From: Styela clava
Taxonomy: Eukaryota; Chordata; Ascidiacea; Stolidobranchia; Styelidae
Assembly: GCF_964204865.1 (NCBI RefSeq)
Contig: NC_135254.1
Coordinates: 23,345,313-23,409,312, forward strand
Reading direction: 5' to 3'
DNA length: 64,000 nt
Both the position numbers and the translations under genes were made by a program. The notes below the pieces were generated by a model. That model was given only the letters and a program-made list of their open reading frames with translations, was not told where the DNA came from and did no database searches. This document shows, piece after piece, positions 23,217-35,732 of the stretch; position 1 is the first letter of the stretch, and each line of letters begins with the position of its first letter.

Positions 23217-26200
23217 AGTGTTGTCTATATTTGAATATTAAAGATTGGGCATAGTTCTATTTTCTATTTTTCAATCAGTTTCAAGCGCTTTCTCTGAATT
23301 ACCTATTGCCTACTAAACCTATTGAAGTTTATAGGATCTCTACTGCCAATCAAAACTTACAACTGTGTTGTGTGTCCTGTGATAAGTATTATCTATAAAA
23401 ACTTTGTCAAATGAATTTGTTTCATACATATCCAATAATTTCAAAAAAATGTTTTTAAAATTCCAAAGTCTAAATTTACTGGCATTTATCACCCAATTAA
23501 ATTTGGTTATAGTTGTTTGACTTCTTACACAATGTTAAAACAGAAAAAGTTCAGATAGAAATGTATCATGAAGTAAAAGTATCATAATTGCTGAATATAT
23601 AAATTTTACTTTGAACACCCTTTTTATAATCATACCATTTAGCCATGGTACTTTCACATGAACTCAATATTTATGCAGTGTTTACTCAAGTATGATCCGC
23701 GGCCAGAAATATCCAGATTAGTTTTTGTCATCATGGTCCTTCATGGATATTACATCTGTGGTTTATGATATTAAATACATGCTGATGTCATACTTTTTGA
23801 CGATTTGGTAATGAAAGATTGGTAATGCTATATTTTCCTACTCCTATATTTTTGAAAAAGTATGATCTAGCACTTTTTCCAACGTTTTGAGTGTTCCTAA
23901 TTCTTAAGTGCATCAACATCAACATTTGGCTGATAATAATAACTCGAAAACAAATTCAAAAATCTTTCAAAACCATAAATGCTTTTCATTCACTGATATT
24001 ATCATTTTCGGAATATTGACTTTTAAGACTGTTTCACAAACACTGATAATTAGTCTGTATATCAATGCACTATTCCAGCCACTAACAAACTTCAAATATT
24101 AACGCGTTGTCAATGGAACCTATTCGAGGTGTGACCACAGACCACACATACTATGTTTGTTTCTGTGTGTTCATTGCAAACCACTGTTCATTTTTTATGT
24201 AATCTGGGCAGCATTTTGCTGTGTTTGATATCATGATTATTTTATGTAACTTTATATGAACTGTCAAAGTATGAATCATGTACTAATCTGTCTATTAATG
24301 TGGTGAGTAAGAACTCTACATGTCCAATGCTATATAGTCTTCTTTTTGTCGGTGAAATGATCTTAGCTAAAATTTTTTGGCCGATAAATCTTCCTAGAAC
24401 CTTCATAGAAATATAGAACCTTCATAGAAATATAACAACACAAGTATATTTTTTATGCCAATTGCCAATGAATAGTTTTTGATGCAGAACATATAGGATA
24501 CTTGGATGATTGAATCCACTAACATGAGTTTACTAGAAGTTTTGTTCTGCTCTCCCATTCTGATTTAAAAAAAAAATTGCTGTGAAGTTTTGTCATTTTG
24601 TAATTTGGCTTTTGATGGTAGTAAAATTTGATGGGGTTCACTCTACTCTAGTTATCTACAATTAATTATTATGATTTTCCTTACCTTATATACCAGATAA
24701 TTGATGAGTATATAATTTGAGAGAAGGGCATTTGTTGACCTTGCATAAATTCACAATATTTATAATCACAGTCAATATGAGATACTTGTTATACATGTCC
24801 TGTCTGAGTAGTGTATTGGAAATAATGTGGAAGAAATAATGTATGATATGTGATTTTTTTCGGATTTTTTTATTTACCAATCTTGTATGTGTTTATGGAA
24901 TCAAATGATTTTAATTTCATTACAATCTATTCGTAATATGTTTGCGAACAAATTTAATGTAGGTTGTCGGTATTTTGGTTATAGGGCACGAATATACAAT
25001 ACAAGAGCATTTCTATGTTGGTGTTACAGCCCAGTTGTGTGTGGCCCTCCACCCACCTATAAGGAAAACTTCAATAATCTATATACCCAGCTTTGTAAGT
25101 TCACGTCACTATGTGGTCGAGTTTTATAAAATTCAAAGACTGCAATTTCAAATATTTTTTTACCGATGCCATTTTTGTAGAATCACTTTGTCAAAATTTG
25201 TTTCCATTACAATTAAATGATTTAAAATAATATTATTGATTGAAGTTGAATAATCAAATCTTCTGGCTTGCTGTAGATTTATTTATCTCCTTGCAGGGCT
25301 TTTTGTTGAAAATATTTCCCGAGCAACATTCGTGAAAGACTTTGAATTTGCCTTATTGTTACACTTTGTACTTTTCATTTTTGTGCCATCAAACTAATTC
25401 GGGTTTGAGCAGACCTTGATTGATGTTTGATCACAAGTTTGCATTGGATAATTTGCAGCTCTATGATGCTTGCTACTGAAACAATTTCATATTGATGTAG
25501 ATAGCGGAGAATATCGCTGCAAATTATTTTGCATGGTCATTTTATGGATGTCATTGTGTTTTAATTTGAAGCTGAATATGATTACCTGGTTGAACATAGA
25601 CTTTCTGTTATATTGCAATTTACCAGCAGGTCAGTCGACACCTCAATATGCCAGGGCAGCATGATAAAAAGCACGCTCGAATCATAATCCGTTTACATTG
25701 TGTATGAGTGCAGAGTGCCTTTTCTCGTCGAGGGCATGTACGGTGAATGTTTATGTCTTGTACGGTAAATGTTTATGTCTACGCTATGCGCGAGAGACGA
25801 AGCAACGCAATATGCCGCCCTTTATCTATACTTCTGCTGCATTTCACGAAAGCTGACATAATGAAATGATATATGCACTAGTATATACAAAATCGACATA
25901 AGGGTTAGGGCGTTGCTGTGTAGGTGGTTTTGCATACCGTCTAATTTAAATAGAAAGTTTTAAAATTATAACGTAAATCTTGCTGGTACCCTTGGCCAAG
26001 CTACTATCATATCAATCAATCATTTATTTTGGTTCGCCGTCATAAACAATACAAAAAGTAAACAGACAAAACAAAATGCAGAGATACCTTGGAGACGGGC
26101 ATAAATTTAAAAAAGTTAAAAAGCTAGCTAGCTTTGTCAAGGAAGTCGTTCGTTACCCTAATGCCGAGGACATCTTCCGTAGAATTTGAGTATATCTGTA

Positions 26201-27375
26201 TATGAATGATCTATTAGTTGAATTTTCATCTAGAACTTTCAGTTGAGTGTGCGCTTTAAACTTCATACCAATGAATGCTGCTAGTCATTTTTCCAAAGAT
26301 AATACGTGTACATTTTAACTATAACAACTAAGAATATGCAGATCGGTAAGGCATCTGGAATTAAAGAAAAGTATGGTTCATTATTGTCAAGCCATTGGAT
26401 CTTCCGCCTACTATATCTGAGCAGTGACTTACAACATTAAGAAGATGGAAATCTAGTACAGTCTGTGACAAAGAAAATCTTGAAGAATTATTTCTGGTCG
26501 GTTGCAAGATTATCTCTGCAATTTCCGCAATTAACTGATCGCCAACAAGTCGCAATTTGAAAGCCAAGACGGCCCGAGGCCCTTATATTATTGTCGTTTA
26601 GAAGTCTGTCGTTAGCTCACGACTCACTATCTAAATGACAGCATAGATCATTACCGGCGTGGTAAAACTGACCAACTATCTGTTTCACTATTAGCGGCGC
26701 AAGAGATTCATCAGAGCTGTGTCATTCATATGATGTATTTGGTTGCAGACATACAAGTCACTAATTGCTCCTATTATATTCCAGGACAAACTAACATTAC
26801 CCGTGTATTGAGTCACAACTCTTCCTCGTGAAGAGGGAGTTCTGTATTATGTAGAAACTCCAGATTACAGCATCAGAAAGCAATCGATTTATTTACAAAG
26901 ATTCGAGAAGGAGAATAATGAAGCGAATCACTCTCAATCTCGGGATTAGTATTCGGATGTTGCATTGTGGTTATAAATTAATAAAAACTAAAGATGTCAT
27001 GAGTTGTTCAAATTGGCAAAATGAAGCAAGGTATAGTCATCAAGTAAACTGAGTCATTCACTAATGCAACATACCGCTGTTCGTATTCAACCGGATGAGC
27101 TAGTTATTCATTATCAGTTAAAGACCAGACTGAGACCGAATTGAGTCAAATATTAGATTTTAATATAAAAACATTTGTCGGGACTTATTCACGAATTTCG
27201 AATTAACTAATTGAAGGTTGCAGATGGTTCAATTTTGAAATATTTTGCTTTGGAAGTACGCTTTTCATTCTATCGCCGTTTGATATCCGACTTTCTAAGA
27301 AAGTTTAAGATTTGGACTTTTTCTTCATTAGATTCATAATACATATTAGTACTAAAGCAATTCAAACAAATCATA
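23217..27375. other. SEPHS2 3' region and intergenic sequence
   Basis: No exon or complete mobile element is recognised. The first kilobase or so should hold the SEPHS2 3' UTR and its SECIS element. I examined each ATGA word with a downstream TGA and none gave a convincing kink-turn hairpin. Small hairpins exist, such as GAAAAAGT / ACTTTTTC near 23854-23879. Open frames here look like chance. Confidence 0.5.
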
Positions 27376-30300
27376 ATGGTGAAACATAGTCCTTACCCAG
27401 ATCTTGTTATTCCGGAAGTTCCCGTTCATGAATACATTTTGAAACAGATTGCGGCTTATGGTGACGACATCGCTCTGGTAAGATCACATATTTTTTAACT
27501 TTGACATTTTAGACGCCGATAGATCTAGTCTCTAGAGCAGTGCTCCGCAACCTTTTTTAACTTGCGGTACACTTATAAAACTTGTCAAATTTGACGGCAC
27601 ACCACAACAAACGAAAAATACAAGGTGTAACTTTGTTTTATGTTCATATAACAATGAGAGATTTGTGGTTGTTTTAATGAGCACAATCGCTCTAAATTAG
27701 GATCATTGCGTGACGCGCAATCAATTTTGCAACACGATAACTAGCTTCTAATGCTTTTTCGGAGACTGTAAAAGACGACTTCACAGAGCACTCTTGCTTC
27801 TTATTTTGACTTAACAACCGCTGGAAATAATTTATATGCTTGCGCGCATGAACGGCATGTTTCATATTTAAGTGGCGCATAAGTTTACTCGGAAACATTG
27901 CTTCATTTGAAAGTTGGTGTTAGAAATTTGGATTGGTGTCGCTCAAGCTAACGTGAAAGCAGGTTAACCGCGGCACACCGGTTGCGGAGCACTGGTCTAG
28001 AGCGTGCAACTATTTATTTAAAATTATAGTGACCGTGAGTGCCTGACTATAAAAAAAATATGAGTTCTTAGCAACTCAAAATTGAACTTGCAAGTGCTCA
28101 TCTGTGAGCTGATTCCTGAATTTTGTCTCGCACAGTGTCGTTTTTTAATGAATTGCTCACAGCACTTTGTAATGCCTAACGATAGATCATTTTATGCATG
28201 ATCAGTGGTGTAACAATATGTCAAAAGATTTTTCTGGGTATTTTATGACGAAATAACACCAAATGCGATTTTTTTATTACTCTCTGAAAGCGTAGCGGGC
28301 CACAGATAATTTAGCCACCCTGGCCTATACATATAGCTCGTGTAGAAATATGCAAATCTTTTCCGTGGTAGGCTCGTTTATGATCAACAATTGCTCGTAA
28401 TTTTGTTCGACTTCGATATTTTCCGAGAGTTCGTTCTTTCGGGGAGCCACTGATCAACCTATCTGTTTCAATAAATATTTCTTCTCCAGAGACACTATCC
28501 GATGAATATTGTAACTAGCATAGTGTTTTATTCAATAGTGTCGATTGCTTTGACAATCCCATCTTGATTTTGTTGAATAATGAGGTAACTTCCTTATTTT
28601 ACCTTTACAATCCCTACACGGAACCAACAAAAAATATCACATTATTAAATCCTTGTCACGCGAATCTCATAGTGTGACGTATATGTATCATGGTATATAC
28701 TCACAAATCTCGGTGCATGCAGATATTTTTTTTCATTCGAGTATTCGTATACACATGAGAGCCAGTAGACCATAAATATTTATATTATATATATATTATA
28801 TGAGAATAATTTATTAGAACCCGAAATCAAATTATCTTCTAACTAAACAAATATATATATTTGGAGATGCTATTGCCAAACAAACCCAACAGTTAACCTG
28901 CGGTGTGCGTTCTTCTATGGACAAAAGTTCAAATTTAAACCCTCATTTTTAGACATGTCCCAATATTGAGAGCTTTTTTTTCCAATAGACGATGATCTTT
29001 CCCGTGGAACTATTTTCATGACTAATATTATATATGTAATAGATTGACAACACCAAGGGAGAAACTTTAACTTTTAACCAAGTGAGCGAGCACGTTCGAA
29101 AACTAGCAAGTGCACTAAACAAACTTGGAATCAAAAAAGGAGATATTGTGGCAATATGTTCATCCAATTGCATTGAATATATTGTTGTCATGCTCGCTGT
29201 TTCAGCGTGCGGTGGAATAACAACAACTTGCAACCCATTATATTCAGAAGGTAAGCTTATTTGGTGTTTGATCAATTTCGTATCAGTGATACGAAATGTT
29301 TACGTTATCAGTTCCGCTTAATTTCAGCCGAAATACTTCAGCAACTCAAGCTCTCAAATCCAAACGCAGCATTTTGTGATCTAGACGTCTACAAACGCCT
29401 AAAAAGCGTAAAGAAATATCTTTCAACGCTCAAGGTAACCCACTTCGTTTTTTGGTTTTAATCGTTCATAGGTAGCATAACATTAGAACATCATGGCGGT
29501 GACCGTACATTTGAACCCATGTTCAAATATCCATGTATATCCGCGTATGTATATCCGCGGGTGCTAAAACCCATGGGTTAGGGTTAGTATGGGTACAAAT
29601 ATCCGTAAAACAAGAAAAATTCCATAGGTGCAATAGTATGCATGTGCAATTGTCGTGGGTTCAAATGTACGTGGGTTCAAATGTGATGGGACCCATCATG
29701 GCAAGTACATACGAAACTGGTCAGAAACGAGAAGCTGTTTGGGCAAGCCTTCTGACGTTTCGGGACTATCACTGCGCGACGTGTACCGCTTGCAACGGAC
29801 TAGTAGACCGTTTGGTTCACTGTCTTATCAACCGGAACATCGAAATATCCTGATCGGGGACGCATGTTCCAGGGCAATATTCGTGTAACGTAAAGTTTGG
29901 ATTCTAAGAACATAGCGGTTCACCAGGTAGAATCCGACAACGGGAGCTAACCGTATAAGTAAACCATGATTTAATGGCATAGGCGCGACTTTCCCCTTAT
30001 CCTCTAGTAAAGTTAGTAGGCTACTATACCAAACAGTACTTTTGTCATTACTGTTTTAGTGCTGTCATGTGAATAATTTTTTTACAATTCAGAACGTGTT
30101 CACATTCGAAGAAACACCAGGAATCACTTCGTACGCCAAGCTAGTGAGAACCGACGACGGACAAGGTAGGCTACGTGAACAATAGTAGTAACAGTCTCAG
30201 CTTCTTTAAAAAATTAACCTAATACATTTGAGAATATTGTAGGCCTATTATGTGGTTATTACCAGTGGCGTAGCCAGGGGGGTTTTGCGGGTCGACTCCC

Positions 30301-33300
30301 CCCCTCCCACCTTTTGAAATTAAAAAAAAAATAAACAGAGATTGCCATATTCCGTAGATTAAAATGCTTTTTAGACCCACACGACTTATGAAAACACGCG
30401 TATTCCAGCGTTAGATCGGACCCGCTAGCTGTTTCGATCTAACTTAGCAAATAAAAATTTCAGAACCCTAAGTTAAGTTGAATGTCAATGTTGCCCCCCC
30501 AAAAAGGTTTGATTGTGGTTTTAATTGAATTGCTCCACAGGAAGCGATTTGATTGTGGTTTCACACTATTTTCAAAACTTCGTCGAACATTCGTAACGCC
30601 AGTTACCGCAATCGTAATTGATAATTTTTTTTCTTCGGATATCTGATTATTGATTGATATTGTTACAGGCTATCCTTTCGTTCAGTTTGACCCGAGAAAT
30701 GATGTTTTTCTCCTTCCTTACTCAAGCGGAACGACGGGACTACCGAAGGGTGTCGTCGTGTCACATTATTATACAATGGCTCAAACAGTGATCAATTCGT
30801 AAGTTATAAAAAGTCTCGGTATTTTTCCCATTATGTTATGTTTATGCAGGTTGGCACCAATGCAACACGAACGTTAATACCAACTATTGTCAAATACGGC
30901 ACGGCCGGCAACTCTATCGGAGAAAAACTGGTGGTTTGAATGGCATGATTAGATTTGGACCATACGAAATATTTATTAATGAGGTCAATTTTATAAATGA
31001 ATAGATCATTTTTGTAAAGTTGTTGAGAGTCATATGAAAGTGCTCACATAATATGTATAATGCAGTATCTATATACTGTTATTCTGTATATATATATATT
31101 TTAAATTTGTCATTTCAGTGTATCATTTTATCAATCGCGAAGTTCTTGTCAATATATCGTGATTCCTATGTTTCACGTATTCGGCTATTCTATGGCATTA
31201 CACACGATTTCTCGGGGATCGAAACTTGTCGTAGATAAAAGATTTCATCTTGAAACAATGTTGGAAGCTGTTCAACGACACCAGGTTAGTTTTTAGAATA
31301 ATTATTATAGCCGTTCATCCAATCATTTTATAGGCAGTTACTGAGTTTCCATGAATGCTGATGGAAATAAGCTATTCGTCATTCAGTTACATTACTTCTA
31401 ATGTATACTTCATTACAGGTTACTCACGTATGTACCGTGCCACCAATTATGATTGCACTTGCTTCAACACATCTACATACCAAATACAACACCTCATCTT
31501 TAAAAAGAATGCTTACTGGGGCTGCTCCTTGTGCCCCGTCTCTTATTAGAACTGTACAAGATAAATATAATTTATTGATAACTCCAGGTATGATTAACAA
31601 TATATATATATTCAACTAGTTTTTGATGAAGTGAGTAAATTATTTATATTATCACTAACTGAAATCAATTGTGGTTTCCAGGTTATGGTATGACTGAGAT
31701 GGTGCCTATTACGTTAGCAGATCCATTAGTCTCTAGATCGGATTCGGTTGGAACAATCGTGCCAAACACCGAAATTATGGTAAAATTATTCAAATCATTT
31801 TGCAGTTTGCCCACATTTTCTCACTCTTAGTGTGAACGAATAGGTCAATTTAGCTCAATTGACGAAATATAGTGTGTGCATAGTGAAAACATATATAATA
31901 GTGTTCGATTACACTAATGTGTACTTTTTTGCGTAAACGAAATTTTGCTGGATTCCGGTAAGAGGCAATAATACCCATAAAAATACTAAGGTGTAGGCTA
32001 CTAGACGATATTTTTCACTTTTCGTGTTTTGAATTTCAGGTAATTGATCCAGAAACGGGAAAGGAGCTCAACGCTGGGGAAGACGGAGAGATTTTGGCCA
32101 GAGGACCCCAAGTAATTGAATGTTTACTGAAGTTTAAAAAAATCACATTGGTCTTATATCGTAGATAAAATATAGATAGAATCAGTTATTCATTTTTGTG
32201 CTTTAATTAATAAATCAGTCACATATCGATCACTTGAATATGTACAAAATATGTTGGGAGTTAACTAAAAATATAAGAAATCATAAATATTCTTGTTCCT
32301 ATTTAGATGATGAGCGGGTACTTGGGAAATACCCAGGCGACTAAACGTACTATAAATGCGGATGGATGGATACATACAGGTGATCTTGGGCATTATGATG
32401 AAGACGGCATGCTGTACGTTGTTGATCGTTTGAAAGAATTAATAAAATATAAAGGATTCCAGGTATATTATCAAAATTGTCTTTATTATAATGTTTTATT
32501 TTCATAGTCTAAATTGTGATTTTTTTTAATTAATTTCTTACAATAATTCAATCTCATAGGTGGCACCAGCTGAATTGGAATCAGTGTTACTGACCCATCC
32601 TGATATTAAAGATGCTGCTGTAATAGGTATTCCAGATGTATTAGCTGGAGAACTCCCAAAGGCATTTGTCGTCAGAAAAAGCCCGTCGTTGACCGAAGAG
32701 GCTGTTATAAAATTTGTTGAGCGTAAGATTTCATTCTGACATTGGTTAAAAACTAAACAAAATAGGACGTGCTTTATAAAATTTGTAAAAAATATAATAA
32801 TATTTACGAAAACTATTTAAATAATATCTACGAATACTATTTAACTGTTTGTTTTGAGTCGGTGTAAACTCTGGGAACGCAGACTCAACACTTGCTATTC
32901 GAAATTCAGTTGTTTAAATGACTAAGATTTATTAAATAATTTGATGAGAAAGGCTGCGAGACCATTGTACGAAAGATTTAGTTTCTTCATATTGTTGATA
33001 TAATATACAAAACACCATATCACTTTGTCAAAAAAAAGAATGTTTTCACACAAACCCCATGTACCTCCGTTCAACGTTCATTTCCCAATTTTAGTAGACA
33101 TCATTATCATGAACCTACAACAATGTTTAAATTTCTTGGATCACGTGGAGGCACACAATTTTTAATGATACAAATAATTCCATAGTTTTCAAATAAAAAA
33201 AAATCGACTTCTATTTCTAATCTATTTATATTGCTAATACTTCAGGAGATTTGGTTCACTACAAGCGACTGAGAGGTGGAGTGCAATTTGTCGAGACGAT

Positions 33301-33373
33301 ACCGCAGTCAGCAAGTGGAAAGATACTTCGAAGGGAACTAAGAAAAATGTCTATTGGAAAGTCACATTTGTAA
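27376..33373 (+). CDS. Peroxisomal 4-coumarate-CoA-ligase/luciferase-like acyl-CoA synthetase
   Basis: Adenylates a carboxylic acid with ATP and transfers it to CoA; the substrate cannot be told from sequence. Twelve exons: 27376-27477, 29043-29250, 29328-29434, 30093-30165, 30669-30798, 31119-31284, 31419-31587, 31682-31779, 32040-32111, 32307-32462, 32560-32722, 33246-33373. All phases agree and the product is 523 residues, normal for the family. Motifs: ATP-binding loop [11 protein letters not shown] (181-191), GYGMTEM (319-325), GWIHTGD with Asp401, hinge VDRLKEL with Arg416, KGFQVAPAELE, and the C-terminal catalytic lysine Lys507 in [11 protein letters not shown]. The C-terminus KSHL carries SHL, an accepted variant of the type 1 peroxisomal targeting signal, so peroxisomal location is likely. 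The start ATG gives [10 protein letters not shown], just before the usual family N-terminus. Intron 1 contains a hAT-type element. Confidence 0.92.
27538..27994. mobile_element. hAT deletion derivative with transposase relic
   Basis: Ends are CAGTGCTCCGCAACC and GGTTGCGGAGCACTG, a 15-bp inverted repeat with no mismatch. Flanking 8-mers are CTCTAGAG and GTCTAGAG (7 of 8). On the minus strand, 27692-27898 reads [15 protein letters not shown] followed by [16 protein letters not shown]. This resembles the BED-finger end and following helix of ZBED5/FAM200-type hAT transposases. It is an internally deleted copy, so a parental autonomous element should exist in the genome. Confidence 0.8.
29505..29680. 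repeat. Inverted-repeat element in acyl-CoA synthetase intron 3
   Basis: GTACATTTGAACCCATG near 29505 and the repeated GTGGGTTCAAATGTAC at about 29655-29680 are inverted relatives, and CATCATGGC words lie outside both. The inner part repeats ATATCC and CCATG words. It is probably a small foldback element. The adjoining 29700-29900 is unusually GC-rich for this window and I do not recognise it. Confidence 0.4.
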
Positions 33374-35732
33374 TCAATCGCAGTAGCCGACGATTTTCTC
33401 GAGAGTTATATTGTCTCCAATGAAAATACCTCGTCCCTCCACCCTTAGCCTAAAGTTATCTAGGAATTCGAACACTATGTGTTCACTACTGTTTATGGCG
33501 AACCATATCGTAATCCGTCTGTACTCACTTATATAATTAGTTTATGGCCTTTGCGCTATTGTGAAACCTAAGTCACGAAAAACACTTATGCTCGCAAATA
33601 TGATAAAATTGTACACTTTCCCCGACATTTTGGTTGCAATTTTGCCTAATATAACAGTATTTTCTCTCCTTCCTGTTTGGCATACAGCGCCTGTTAAAAA
33701 TGATTTACATGCATTGTATATTTTATTGATGTACAGTAAATTGTTAATTCGCAACAAGGCGCAGTTTTGCCAATCGTTTTTCATGTCTAAAATACGTTCA
33801 GAATAAAAATTCAACAAAATGCACCTGTATAGACACTCTGTATAATACTTTTTAATAAAACAGAATTTAGAAGAATAGAACTTGAGTTGAATCGAATTGG
33901 CTTTAGCATATACCTCCGATTGACATTTTTATGTCGTCATCAATATATGCACAAGGTGCAGACAAAGTTTATAATAAATTTGTTTACATCGTATTTTAAT
34001 TGTCTTTTAAACTACACGGCTTTAAAATATATCGCTGGTTGTTATTGCAGTTAAATTGAAAATCTATGTTTATACCTGAAATACAATCCAATACGATCAT
34101 ACATTTGTTGGTGTTTTTATTAGGCTTACCATACGTCCCGCTTTAGGCGGACCAGTCACGCTTTTTAGCGTCTTGTCCCGACAAGTCAGCCAAACGTCCC
34201 GCTTTGGCATTCAGCCATCCAGCATAATACACGAACATTACCAATGTACCAACATATTCTTGTTACTGTTGTTGCTGTGCAGCGCAGATCTAGCCAACTT
34301 ACTGGAGGTGAATGTGTTATTTTGTTTGTTTCGTTGTTTCCCGTAACGTATCACATGTGAAATCAATACTAATCGGTCCTGTTCTGACGTTTACGTGAAA
34401 ATAACATTGAAAAGCAGAAAAGCATGCTCTGGCAAATAAGTAAATTGTCAATGCTTAAAAACGACAGGCTATTTCATTATTAATTGTTCTTCCTTTTGCT
34501 GTACATAAAAAATCTAATTCGAATTATTTGTATCGTTAACGTCAATCCCTTTTTATTTTTCGAACTGAACCCGATATTTATACAGAGAATATGCGCATGA
34601 ACTCTCGATGGCAATATATATATATGGTCAACGAAGACAGCCGGGATGGATTTAGATGAGGCCTATGTAGTAAAATCGGAACATGTAAAGTTACAAAATC
34701 ACAGCTAGGGGGTCGTTGTCTTTGGAGGCGTCCCCCTTCGAAGTCACAAAAAATATGGTAACCCTAGTTATTATACTAGTTTCTGAACCAATCAGAATTT
34801 AGATTTCAATTAAATTATAATTACAATTATCTGTTAAACATTTTGCCGGTTCTTGTGTGGCTGCGTTTGATATCCTCTTATGGTCGACTATTTGGGAATG
34901 CTTTAATTGTAGCAAAAATACGAAAAAAATAATTAATGAGGAGGCGCAGTTCTTACCCCTTCATGGCAGCTCCTTCACAGCCTACATGCCTTGGTTTGTG
35001 GCAGCAAAATTTCGCCCGTCATGATTTTCAATTTGCTACCGTGGAACCCCGCCTCACGCCATTGGTTTGTGGCAGCCAAAAAATCAGCCGCAATGGTTTA
35101 GCGGCAGCTTCAGACGCCACTAAATACTCAAAACTTTAATGAGGGTAAAATGCAAAAATTAGGTGATAATTACAAACTTTATTTTGATCGCGACTCAATG
35201 TTTGATACGGGAGTAAATTGCACTACTTAAAATAAAAGTAGAAATAATTAAAGAGTTCGATATATACAAGAAAATGCTGGATGTTTATTGAAGGAAAAAT
35301 GTCAATTCGTGGGAGATTTTTCGTCTTGAAAAATGAGCTTCTTTTGCAATAACCATTGTTTGTTCGATTTAAACCCACATTGACTCAAGGAATAAGAAAA
35401 TGCATGTGATAATTTTATTGTTTGTGACTACTTATAGCGAGCGTGTTGTATATTTCATACTTGAGAAAATAGAAAAGAACATTTCTTCAGGATTCATGCT
35501 AAGCCGCTTCCTGACGATTCGTGTAACAAAGCCTTGACAAAGACATTTTCTAATTAAGTTGATTGTTATCCGTTTCGTTTGTTTGAATAAGAAAGCAAGT
35601 CAATAAAGCCTGCATGTCGAATGACCTCATTGCAAACATCGTTTGTTCGGCTCAATCAATAACCAGCTTTCGCTCAGTAACCGAACTTATAATTAATGCC
35701 CAATAGTGGCTTGATATCTGCACATTTTGGAC
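33374..35732. other. Intergenic sequence between acyl-CoA synthetase and SLC7 gene
   Basis: This contains the 3' UTR of the synthetase gene (an AATAAA word lies near 33804) and a 646-bp mobile element. Near 34940-35110, variants of GGTTTGTGGCAGC recur two or three times. No exon is recognised. The 5' UTR of the SLC7-like gene is presumably just before 35733. Confidence 0.45.
34121..34766. mobile_element. Non-autonomous DNA element with TCCCG-rich ends, copy 1
   Basis: Begins TAGGCTTACCATACGTCCCG and ends with ATATGGTAACCCTA, an inverted partner of the start. A sister copy at 53051-53661 shares both ends and the interior words TTAGCGTCTTGTCCCG and CAGCCATCCAGCAT. The flanking 8-mers GTTTTTAT and GTTATTAT match at 7 of 8, as expected for hAT-like insertion. 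Confidence 0.75.

Noticed and set aside
22822..23241. 139-codon open frame overlapping the end of SEPHS2
   Set aside because: It is the +1 frame of the Pro/His-rich tail; the SEPHS2 frame is conserved and this one has no family resemblance.
23854..23879. Hairpin GAAAAAGT / ACTTTTTC as a SECIS candidate
   Set aside because: The ATGA lies in the loop rather than at the stem junction, so it lacks the SECIS kink-turn core.
29575..29592. GGGTTAGGGTTAG, telomere-like
   Set aside because: Fewer than three units in an internal intron, no array; likely chance within a repeat.
30264..30320. CAGTGGCGTAGCCAGGGGGG, a common transposon terminus
   Set aside because: Only one end is visible; no inverted partner or target duplication was found nearby, so no element is called.
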